Part shown: positions 26,818-34,739 of the stretch, piece by piece
How positions within the stretch are numbered: position 1 is the first letter of the stretch
Layout: every line of letters starts with the position of its first letter
Source of the DNA: Streptomyces sp. NBC_00654
Lineage (GTDB): Bacteria; Actinomycetota; Actinomycetes; Streptomycetales; Streptomycetaceae
Direction: 5' to 3'
DNA length: 64,000 nucleotides
Assembly (NCBI RefSeq): GCF_026341775.1
Contig: NZ_JAPEOB010000001.1
Location: 682,001 to 746,000, forward strand
Notes under the pieces: generated by a model
What the model was told of the DNA's origin: nothing
The model's database searches: none
What the model saw: only the letters and a program-made list of their open reading frames with translations
Translations under genes and position numbers: made by a program

Positions 26818-29100
26818 GTGCACACACCCCCATACGGAGGCAGCGACCCCACGGCCGTGCAGCCTGCGCACACCACAGTGCCGCAGCCGCCGGCCGCGGC
26901 GACCCGGCCGGTCACCGCCGTCCCGCGGCCGCCCGGCCAGGTCTCTCAGCAGCAGAGCCCTGCCCGGATCGGCCCCTACGAGGTCTTCCAACTCCTCGGC
27001 GAGGGCGGCATGGGCAGGGTGTTCCTGGCCAGGTCACCGGGATCGCGCCTGGTCGCCCTGAAGGTCATCCGGCCCGAGTACGCCGACGCGCCGAGCTTCC
27101 GCGGGCGTTTCCGGCGCGAGGCCGAATCCGCCCGCCGGGTGAGCGGGTTCTTCACCCCGCCGGTGCTCGACGCGGACGCCGATGCCCCACAGCCCTGGCT
27201 GGCCACGGCCTACGTCCCCGCGCCGTCGCTGCACGATGTCGTACGCACCTTCGGTGTGCTGCCCGAGCCTGCCCTGCGGGCGCTGGGCGCCGGCCTCGCG
27301 GAGGCGCTGCTGGCCATCCATGACACCGGCATCGTCCACCGCGACCTCAAGCCCGGCAACGTACTCGTCGCCGAAGACGGGCCCCGCGTCATCGACTTCG
27401 GCATCAGCAGGGCGGTGGACGGCACTCAGTTGACCCGGACGGGCGCCGTGATGGGGACGCCCGGGTTCATGGCGCCCGAGCAGATCGTGTCGAGCCGCGA
27501 GGCCGGACCGGCGGCCGACGTCTTCTCCCTGGGCTGCGTCCTGGTCTTCGCGGCCACCGGGCGGGGCCCCTTCGGCGCCGGAGGGACGGCCGAGATCCTC
27601 TACCGGGCCGTCCACCAGCAGCCCCAACTGGCCGGCGTGTCACAGGCGTTGATCCCGCTGATCGGTTTTTGCCTGGACAAGGATCCCGCCCGCAGGCCGC
27701 CCGCCGCGTCGGTGCTGGCCGCGCTGGGGGCAGCCGACCCTGCCGCGCTGCTCACCGAGGGTCTGCGGGAGGATCTGGCGCGGCGGAAGGCGCACGCCGC
27801 CGTTCTGGTGGCCGCACCGCCCATGCCCATGACGTCCCTCGCGCCGCCCGTCGACCCGCTCGCCACCGCCGTCCCGAGTCGCCGCAGGTTCCTGTGGATC
27901 GCCGCGGCCGGTACCACCGTCGCAGCGGGCGCAGGCGCCGCGACGCTGGCCGGGTGGCGTTCGAAGCCCGGCAGGACCCCGGACCGGGCCGGCGGCAGTG
28001 CGGGCACCACCGGCCTGCCCGAGCCCAAGGTTCCGGCCGGCCCGAAGCCGCAGTGGTCGGCTCCGCTGAAGAAGCTGGAGAGCGGACAACTGCGGCTCCT
28101 CGGCGACACGTTGGTGCACTGGGATCAGGGCAGCGCGTACGCCTATGACGCCGCGACCGGGGAGGAACGCTGGACGGGTTCGCTGCGCGCACCCTCCGAC
28201 GTCTCGGGGGATCCGAAGTGGCTGGGCGTGCACGGATCGATGCTGTACGCCGAGGCCTGGGGCGGCGAGCGCGGCTATCTCTTCGGTATCGACGCCACGG
28301 GCAAGCAGAAGTTCACCCACGCGGTCACCCAGCAGGGCGCCGGCACCCGGTCCGCCGACTCCGTCGAGAGCGTTCTGTCCGTCGCCGGTTCGGTCGCCGT
28401 CGTCGGCACCAGTGGCGACGACGGTTATGGCGTGCTCGCGGTCGATATCGACTCGGGCGAGGTGCTGTGGTCGCGCACGGTCAAAGGCAGCGACTTCCAG
28501 GCCTACGCCGACGGAAGCCTCTGCTTCCTGCAGGACAACGGCACGCTCCGCGGACTCGGCATGCGCTCGGGCACCGAGCGGTGGCAGGTCCGGGACGTCA
28601 TCGAGCCCGGCGCCTATCCGCACCTGTCCACCGACGGCAAGACCCTGCTCGTCACCAGTACCAAGGTGCAGGCCTTCCGCGCCGCCGATGGCGAGAGACT
28701 GTGGACCGCCGTCAACGAGACGACCACCATCAGCCCGGCCAGGGTCCGCGGTGAGCGGGCCTATGTCTACGACGGTCCGGGCACCGTGTTCGCCCTGGAC
28801 ATGCAGAGCGGTGAGCAGGTGTGGCACACCGCGAGCCCGGTGGATCTGACGACCACCGGCGGTGCATACGACCAGGGGCCCACCGTCTCCGCGTCCGTGG
28901 TGGCCATCGCCACGTTCGCCACCGGCGACGTCCCGGGGTTCGTCGTCCTGCGCGCCATTGACGGCAAGCCGCTCTGGGCGCACCAGCCCTCCGGGAGCAG
29001 AGCCGGGGGCAAGAGCGACTGGCTGCTGCAGGCCTCCGGCAGCACCCTCTTCGCCGCATCCGAGACCACCCTCTACGCCTTCCGGAGCGACACCCCGTGA
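26818..29100 (+). CDS. AfsK-like Ser/Thr protein kinase with PQQ-repeat sensor domain
   Basis: Membrane kinase of 760 aa. After a Pro-rich start, a Hanks-type kinase domain spans ~50-310: glycine loop LGEGGMGRV, ALKVI lysine, catalytic HRDLKPGN (Asp176), DFG in IDFGIS, and APE in FMAPEQ. A single transmembrane helix (~359-378, after RRRFLWIAAAG) leads to a C-terminal beta-propeller of PQQ/quinoprotein-type repeats (~400-760). This matches AfsK, where the kinase is cytosolic and the propeller extracellular. All catalytic residues are present. The GTG at 26818 follows the upstream gene by 17 bp. The gene overlaps the next kinase gene by 4 bp. Likely substrate: the divergent SARP. Confidence 0.92.
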   Translation: MHTPPYGGSDPTAVQPAHTTVPQPPAAATRPVTAVPRPPGQVSQQQSPARIGPYEVFQLLGEGGMGRVFLARSPGSRLVALKVIRPEYADAPSFRGRFRREAESARRVSGFFTPPVLDADADAPQPWLATAYVPAPSLHDVVRTFGVLPEPALRALGAGLAEALLAIHDTGIVHRDLKPGNVLVAEDGPRVIDFGISRAVDGTQLTRTGAVMGTPGFMAPEQIVSSREAGPAADVFSLGCVLVFAATGRGPFGAGGTAEILYRAVHQQPQLAGVSQALIPLIGFCLDKDPARRPPAASVLAALGAADPAALLTEGLREDLARRKAHAAVLVAAPPMPMTSLAPPVDPLATAVPSRRRFLWIAAAGTTVAAGAGAATLAGWRSKPGRTPDRAGGSAGTTGLPEPKVPAGPKPQWSAPLKKLESGQLRLLGDTLVHWDQGSAYAYDAATGEERWTGSLRAPSDVSGDPKWLGVHGSMLYAEAWGGERGYLFGIDATGKQKFTHAVTQQGAGTRSADSVESVLSVAGSVAVVGTSGDDGYGVLAVDIDSGEVLWSRTVKGSDFQAYADGSLCFLQDNGTLRGLGMRSGTERWQVRDVIEPGAYPHLSTDGKTLLVTSTKVQAFRAADGERLWTAVNETTTISPARVRGERAYVYDGPGTVFALDMQSGEQVWHTASPVDLTTTGGAYDQGPTVSASVVAIATFATGDVPGFVVLRAIDGKPLWAHQPSGSRAGGKSDWLLQASGSTLFAASETTLYAFRSDTP

Positions 29101-31268
29101 CCATGCCGCCGTCCCCGCCGATGCCGTCCGTGCGCCCCCCGCAAGCCGCCTCACCCGCCTCGTACATCGGCCCCTACCGGGTGATCCGGGAACTCGGCGC
29201 GGGCGGCATGGGCCTCGTCCACCTCGCCGCATCGCGCAGTGGCCGTGCGGTGGCCGTCAAGGTCGTACGTCCCGAACTGGCCGCCGACCCCGATTTCCGC
29301 CGCCGCTTCAAGGCCGAGGTGGACGCTGCCCGCGCGGTCTCCGGCGCCTTCACCGCGCCGGTCGTCGACGCCGACCCCGAGGGGCCCCAGCCCTGGCTGG
29401 CCACCGCGTACATCCCCGGCCCCTCCCTCGCCGACGCCCTGGACGCCCACGGGCCCATGCCCGAGTCCACCCTGCGCGTGCTCGGCGGCGGCCTGGCCGA
29501 GGCGCTGGCCGCGATCCATCGCGCCGGGCTCATCCACCGCGACCTCAAGCCGTCCAACATCCTGCTCACCCTCGACGGCCCCAGAGTCATCGACTTCGGC
29601 ATCAGCCGGGCCGTAGACGGAACCGTGCTCACCGCCGAGGGCCAGGTCGCCGGCTCGCCCGGCTTCATGTCGCCCGAGCAGTCGAGAGGGGGTGAACTCA
29701 CGTCCGCCAGCGATGTGTTCGCCTTCGGCGCCGTGCTCGCCTTCGCCGCCACCGGCATCCCGCCCTTCGGCACCGGTGCGGCCCACGCCCTGCTCTACCG
29801 GGCCGCCTACGAGGAGCCGCAACTGAACGGCGTCCCGCACGGCCTGCTCGGCATCGTCGCCGCCTGCCTCGACAAGGACCCCGCCCGGCGCCCCACCGTC
29901 GAGCACCTGCAGGCCCGGCTGCGCCCGGAGACCACCGCCGGCTGGCTCGGCGCGGTCGAACTGCAGGTGACCGAGGACGAGCGCACCCTGCGGGACGTGG
30001 TACGCGCCCCGCTGCTCAGCCGCCGCCGGTTGTTGACCGGCGGCGCGGTGCTCGCCGTTACCGCGGCGGCCGGGGGCACCGGCTGTTTCCTGCACTCACG
30101 GGGCGAGGACAGCAAGGACACGGTCGCCACCCCCGAACTGGACTGGACCAATGAGCTTCCGCAGCCCGACATGTCCCTGCGCGCGGTCACCCGGTCCACG
30201 CTGCTGTGCACCCGACTGGCCTCCGGCGCCTGCTTCGACCGGGACACCGGCAAGCTCCTGTGGAAGGACCTCGGCGGCCAGAACACCGACGCCCTCACCG
30301 ACGACAAGCGCGTCTACACGGTACGTACCGACGGCAAGGTGCACGCGTTCGACGGCCGGTCCGGCGAGGAGGTGTGGGACGCGTCCCCGGCCGGGGACAG
30401 CGCGCCCGAGCTGGACTTCTCGGACGGCGAGTTGGTGGTGACCATGAGCGACGGGCGTATCCAGGCCCTGGAGGCGGCGAGCGGCGAGGTGCGGTGGACC
30501 TCGACCGACGAGGAAGACGTAAGCATGGTCCTCGGCGCCACCCCGGCAGGCGCGCTGCTCGCCTGGGGCAGCGCATCGAAGACGAACCCGGCCGCGACAC
30601 TCAACGGATACATGGCCCTCGACCCGGACACGGGTAAACGCGTATGGGCGAAGGATCTCGTCACCCTGTACCCACCGGACACGAGCAAGGTGCTCTACGG
30701 CATCGACGCCGACATGAAGCTGCTCGCCCTCGACCCCGACGACGGCGAGACGCTCTGGAGCAGATCCACCGAACTCCCGCCGACGAACAGCGAGATCCTG
30801 GGCCTCACAGGGTCCATGAGCCTGATCGAGGGAACCCTGTTCTGCTACCCGAGCACCAACTTCAACGGCTCGACCCGCGGCTTGCTCGTCGCCTTCGACC
30901 CGGCGTCGGGCAAGACCCTGTGGACAGTGCAGACCGCCGCCGACGGCAACCGCGGCTACGCACGCGCCGGCGCGACCGTCTGCTACCTGGACAAGAAGAT
31001 CCTGCACGGGATCGACGCCAAGACCGGCGCGAGACGCTGGACAGCAGGGTCAGGCCTGGCTGACCTCGAGTTCCTGGGCACCCTGCGCGGACTCTTCCTC
31101 GCCGCGGGCAAGAAGGGCCTGTACGCCTTCGACGCCGACACCGGCAAGCAGGTCTGGCACTATCAGGCCACCGGCGGCTCCGGCTCCTGGTCGACGCACG
31201 CCGTCGGCGACCACCTGTACGCCACATGGTCCGGCAAGCTCTTCCGCTTCTCGGTGCCCAAGGCATAG
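29097..31268 (+). CDS. Second AfsK-like Ser/Thr protein kinase with PQQ-repeat domain
   Basis: Kinase of 723 aa, paralogous to its upstream neighbour. The kinase domain (~20-280) is complete: LGAGGMGLVHLA, AVKVV, HRDLKPSN (Asp149), IDFGIS, FMSPEQ. The helix after SRRRLLTGGAVLAVTAAAGG (~305-325) could be a transmembrane anchor; its twin-arginine look and nearby Cys recall an exported lipoprotein signal. A propeller of PQQ-type repeats with Trp-containing blade motifs fills ~345-723. Translation is coupled to the first kinase through a GTGA overlap (start 29097). Having two complete AfsK-type kinases in one operon is unusual and suggests heteromeric or two-input sensing. Confidence 0.92.
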   Translation: MTMPPSPPMPSVRPPQAASPASYIGPYRVIRELGAGGMGLVHLAASRSGRAVAVKVVRPELAADPDFRRRFKAEVDAARAVSGAFTAPVVDADPEGPQPWLATAYIPGPSLADALDAHGPMPESTLRVLGGGLAEALAAIHRAGLIHRDLKPSNILLTLDGPRVIDFGISRAVDGTVLTAEGQVAGSPGFMSPEQSRGGELTSASDVFAFGAVLAFAATGIPPFGTGAAHALLYRAAYEEPQLNGVPHGLLGIVAACLDKDPARRPTVEHLQARLRPETTAGWLGAVELQVTEDERTLRDVVRAPLLSRRRLLTGGAVLAVTAAAGGTGCFLHSRGEDSKDTVATPELDWTNELPQPDMSLRAVTRSTLLCTRLASGACFDRDTGKLLWKDLGGQNTDALTDDKRVYTVRTDGKVHAFDGRSGEEVWDASPAGDSAPELDFSDGELVVTMSDGRIQALEAASGEVRWTSTDEEDVSMVLGATPAGALLAWGSASKTNPAATLNGYMALDPDTGKRVWAKDLVTLYPPDTSKVLYGIDADMKLLALDPDDGETLWSRSTELPPTNSEILGLTGSMSLIEGTLFCYPSTNFNGSTRGLLVAFDPASGKTLWTVQTAADGNRGYARAGATVCYLDKKILHGIDAKTGARRWTAGSGLADLEFLGTLRGLFLAAGKKGLYAFDADTGKQVWHYQATGGSGSWSTHAVGDHLYATWSGKLFRFSVPKA

Positions 31269-31292
31269 GCGAACCCGCCTCAGGGAATGCCT

Positions 31293-31316
31293 GAATCGCC
31301 CTCCCTTGAGCGATTC
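31293..31316 (+). terminator. Hairpin after the kinase operon
   Basis: Perfect 7-bp stem GAATCGC / GCGATTC with a 10-nt loop, 25 bp after the second kinase stop. It has no T-tract. Confidence 0.5.
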
Positions 31317-31842
31317 CATCAGCGCACAGGTTCCCTCACTCCTGTGGAGCGCGACGAGCCAACCCGGGAGATTCGGTACCGACTGCACTCCGAATCCGTG
31401 ACCGGCGAGGCCGCGCCGCGATCACGCGGGGACGCCAGCGATTTTATCGCCGCCCGTCTCCCCGGTACTGGCGTCCACCTGGGCATGTCCTGACGACTCT
31501 TCGCCGCGTGCGCCGCCCTGCACAAGGCGCAGTCCGAGATGCCTGTGAACGAGTCCTGCGGAGAAAGCCCGTTCCGACGGCTTCTCGCGCGGGCGGTGGC
31601 TACTTTGCCAGTGACCATGCTGATCAGGTGGCCTGATATCCCTATAGGTGCGGCCGGAGTGCGGCCGGACGCCTGGACGAGATAGCACAGGGTGTAACGG
31701 CGGGACCGCCCGCACGTCTTCTGACCCGCCGGAACCGGCCGCGCCGAGTCGTGAAGCACCCGTGAAAACCCTGTGGAAGCGATGTCGGCAGGGCCGCTTA
31801 TGCTGCACCCGACGATCATGCGGGACCAGGGGAGGGCGCAGT
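31317..31842. other. 526-bp intergenic region before the HSP90 operon
   Basis: No gene recognised. Open frames on both strands lack ribosome binding sites and Streptomyces codon bias. The sequence is less GC-rich than its surroundings and contains the direct repeat TGCGGCCGGA near 31650-31671. The promoter for the 31843 operon is expected within the last ~150 bp; no confident boxes are called. Confidence 0.45.
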
Positions 31843-32829
31843 ATGTTCGGCAAGCTGTTCGGTGGGCGTGAGGAGAGACCGGAGACGGATCCGCACGCCC
31901 TTCCTGTTCCGCGCAGGCAGAAGAACGGGATGTACACGCTGCGCGCGCTCGGGGACCGGCGGGTGCTCGCGTTGGTGGAGGCGGCCGACGCGGGGGACTG
32001 GGAGGCGGTGAAGGTGGCGCTGGCCCCCTTCGATCTCGGCCGCGACCATCAGGTTCTGGGTGAGATCGCCGAGCTGGACGGGGTGCAGGACTGGATCGGC
32101 CGGGCCGTCGAGGAGGACAAGGAGCACCGGGCGGCGGCGCTGCTGATATCCGGGACGCGCTACATCGACTGGGGCTGGGAGGCGCGTTCCGACGAGCGTG
32201 CCGCCAACGTCAGCCAGGACCAGTGGCGGGTCTTCCACGAGCGGCTCCGTATCGCCGAGGAACAGCTCCTCGAAGCCGCCGAGCTGCGGCCGGAGTGGGT
32301 CACGCCGTGGCGCCGTCTCCTCACTTCCGGCCGGGGCATGTCGCTGGGGCCCGCCGTCAACCGGACCCGGTTCGACGCCGCCGTGCGCCGTGACCCGCTG
32401 GATCTGGAGACCCACCTCGAATGGCTGTCGCAGCTGCAGCCCCGCTGGGGCGGCGAGCCGGGCGAGGCCCTGGCGTTCGCCCGCGACGCGCTCGCCCGCG
32501 CTCCGCAGGGGCACCGGCTCGGCTGTGTGGTCGCCATGGCGCACATCGAGGAATGGGTCGAGTCGGACGGCGAGGACCGCCTCCGTACCCCCGAGGTCCA
32601 GGCGGAGTTGCGGGCCGTGGCCGACCACAGCATCCTCCACCCCGCCTATGTGCGGCGCCCCGGCTGGCAGCACGACTTCAACACGTTCGCCATGGCCCTG
32701 TCGCTGGCCGGTGAGCGCCATACGGTCAGGCGCGTCTTCCAGGAGCTCGACGGCGCCTACACCAGCTGGCCCTGGGCCTATTTCGCGGAGCCCGAGAAGC
32801 AGTTCGCGCGCCGCCACCGCCGCGGCTGA
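31843..32829 (+). CDS. Uncharacterised helical-repeat-like protein, first gene of HSP90 operon
   Basis: Soluble protein of 328 aa, Trp- and Arg-rich and largely helical, with TPR-like segments (VLALVEAADAGDWEAVKVAL near the start and EAL...ARDAL repeats in the centre). No catalytic motif, signal peptide or membrane segment. From memory it resembles the DUF4034-type families, but this is not certain. The ATG at 31843 is preceded by GGGGAGGGC. It lies 60 bp upstream of the HSP90-family gene and is probably co-transcribed, which suggests a role as partner or substrate adaptor of the chaperone-like protein. Confidence 0.75.
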   Translation: MFGKLFGGREERPETDPHALPVPRRQKNGMYTLRALGDRRVLALVEAADAGDWEAVKVALAPFDLGRDHQVLGEIAELDGVQDWIGRAVEEDKEHRAAALLISGTRYIDWGWEARSDERAANVSQDQWRVFHERLRIAEEQLLEAAELRPEWVTPWRRLLTSGRGMSLGPAVNRTRFDAAVRRDPLDLETHLEWLSQLQPRWGGEPGEALAFARDALARAPQGHRLGCVVAMAHIEEWVESDGEDRLRTPEVQAELRAVADHSILHPAYVRRPGWQHDFNTFAMALSLAGERHTVRRVFQELDGAYTSWPWAYFAEPEKQFARRHRRG

Positions 32830-32889
32830 GCGCATGCCGGTCCCGGTACCTCCCCGCCACTCGCCGTTCCTACTGCTTCGGACTGCCCG

Positions 32890-34737
32890 ATGACTCTGCC
32901 CGACACCGCCGCGAACCCGCCCGGCGCCGATCGCACCTTCCAGGTGGATCTGCGCGGCCTGGTCGATCTCCTCTCCCACCACCTCTACTCCAGTCCCCGT
33001 GTCTATCTGCGCGAACTCCTGCAGAACGCGGTGGACGCGCTGACCGCCCGGCGCGGCCTCGAACCGGACGCCCCCGCCGACGCCTTCGGCATCCGGCTGT
33101 ACGCCGACGGTTCGGCCGTACGCGTCGAGGACGACGGGGTCGGTCTCACCGAGGCCGATGTGCACACCTTCCTCGCCACGATCGGCCGCAGCAGCAAGCG
33201 CGCCGAACGGATCGCCGAGCAACGCGGCGACTTCATCGGCCAGTTCGGGATCGGACTGCTGTCCTGCTTCCTGGTCGCGGACGAGATCCATGTCCTGAGC
33301 CGCTCCGCCCGCACTCCCGATGCACCCGCCGTGGAGTGGCGGGGGCGCGGCGACGGCAGCTACACCGTCCGTACACTGCCCGCGTCCGCCCGCCCCAGGC
33401 CCGGTACGACCGTCACGCTGACACCGCGCGCCGACGCGGGCGAGTGGACCCGGCCGGCCCAGGTGCACGCGCTGGCCCGGCACTTCGGCTCCCTGCTCCG
33501 CCACCCGGTGACCTTCGACGACGGCAGGGGCGGTCCGGGGGCGTCCGTCAACCCCGAACCCGCACCCTGGGCGCGTACGTACCCCACCCCGGGCACCCGG
33601 TCCCGGGCGCTGGCCGCGTACGGCGAGGAGGTCTTCGGGTTCACGCCGCTGGACGTCATCGAGCTGGACCTGCCGGCCGTGGGTCTCAAGGGCATCGCGT
33701 GCGTGCTGCCCGAGGCGGTGCCGGCCGGGCGACGCCACGGCCACCGCGTGCACGTCAAGGGCATGCTGCTGTCCGAGAAGGCCGAGGAGATCCTGCCCGA
33801 GTGGGCGTTCTTCGTCCGCTGCGTCGTCGACGCCGAGAGCCTGCGTCCGACGGCGTCCCGCGAGTCCCTGTACGAGGACGACACGCTCGCCGCGGTTCGC
33901 GACGCCCTCACCGAGCGGCTGCGCGCGTGGATCGCCCGTGCCGCCGCCAGCGACCCGGACCTGCTCGCCCGTTTCCTCCAGGCCCATCACCTGGCCGTGA
34001 AGTCGCTCGCCGTGCACGACGACGAGATCCTGCGGATGCTGCTGCCCTGGCTGCCGTTCGAGACCACCGACGGGCACACCACTCTCGACGAGTTCGCGCG
34101 CACCCACCGCACCGTGCTCGTCACATCGAGCGTGGAGGAGTTCCGGCAGGTCGCGGCCATCGCCTCGGCCGCCGGGCTCGGCGTCGTCAACGGTGGCTAC
34201 ACCTTCGACCGTGAACTGGTCCACCGGCTGCCCGAGGTCAGGTCCGGGGTCAGCGTCGCCGACCTCGACCCGGCGACCCTCACCGCCCACCTGGACCCCG
34301 TCGACCGTGAGACGGAACTGGCCGCCGCGGCCTACCTCGGCCTGGCCCGCGACGCCCTCGCCGTCTTCGACTGCGATGTCGCGCTGCGCACCTTCCATCC
34401 CGCCTCCGCCCCCGCCCTGCTCGTCGACAGCCGCGAGGCCCGGCACGAGCGCACCCGCTCCCAGCTCGCCCGTGAGCAGGAGGGCGGCCTGTGGGGCGAC
34501 ATCCTCGGCGCGCTGCGCCAGGAGGCCCCGCGGGCGCAGCTGATCCTCAACCAGCTCAACCCGCTGGTCCGCACCGCCGTCGCCATCGACGAGCCCGAGC
34601 TGGCCCGCACCAGCGCCGAAGCCCTCTACGGACAGGCCGCACTGCTGTCGCGGCGCCCGCTCCGGCCCGCCGAATCGAGCCTCATCAACCGCTCCTTCCT
34701 CGACCTTCTCGCCCACGCCCTGCGCAAGGACAGCTGA
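32890..34737 (+). CDS. HSP90-family ATPase (HtpG-like)
   Basis: GHKL ATPase chaperone-like protein of 615 aa, close to the length of HtpG. The N-terminal ATP site is intact: ELLQNAVDAL (Glu42, Asn46, Asp49), DDGVGL (82-86), and the lid GQFGIGLLSCFLVAD (~117-131). The middle domain carries the R-x-x-SRESLYEDD-type segment (LRPTASRESLYEDD) expected for the catalytic-loop region. The C-terminal domain diverges from HtpG. ATG at 32890. Its stop lies only 2 bp before the TPR-protein gene, so translation is coupled. It is a dedicated HSP90 paralogue in an operon rather than the housekeeping htpG context. Confidence 0.9.
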   Translation: MTLPDTAANPPGADRTFQVDLRGLVDLLSHHLYSSPRVYLRELLQNAVDALTARRGLEPDAPADAFGIRLYADGSAVRVEDDGVGLTEADVHTFLATIGRSSKRAERIAEQRGDFIGQFGIGLLSCFLVADEIHVLSRSARTPDAPAVEWRGRGDGSYTVRTLPASARPRPGTTVTLTPRADAGEWTRPAQVHALARHFGSLLRHPVTFDDGRGGPGASVNPEPAPWARTYPTPGTRSRALAAYGEEVFGFTPLDVIELDLPAVGLKGIACVLPEAVPAGRRHGHRVHVKGMLLSEKAEEILPEWAFFVRCVVDAESLRPTASRESLYEDDTLAAVRDALTERLRAWIARAAASDPDLLARFLQAHHLAVKSLAVHDDEILRMLLPWLPFETTDGHTTLDEFARTHRTVLVTSSVEEFRQVAAIASAAGLGVVNGGYTFDRELVHRLPEVRSGVSVADLDPATLTAHLDPVDRETELAAAAYLGLARDALAVFDCDVALRTFHPASAPALLVDSREARHERTRSQLAREQEGGLWGDILGALRQEAPRAQLILNQLNPLVRTAVAIDEPELARTSAEALYGQAALLSRRPLRPAESSLINRSFLDLLAHALRKDS

Positions 34738-34739
34738 CG

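Noticed and set aside
20351..31268. Classical integrative element inserted at tRNA-Thr
   Set aside because: No integrase, excisionase or transfer gene is visible and the only tRNA repeat is 12 bp. Kept only as a weak hint.
31319..31819. 166-aa minus-strand frame before the HSP90 operon
   Set aside because: Cys/Ser/Arg-rich translation without family resemblance or start signal; treated as non-coding.
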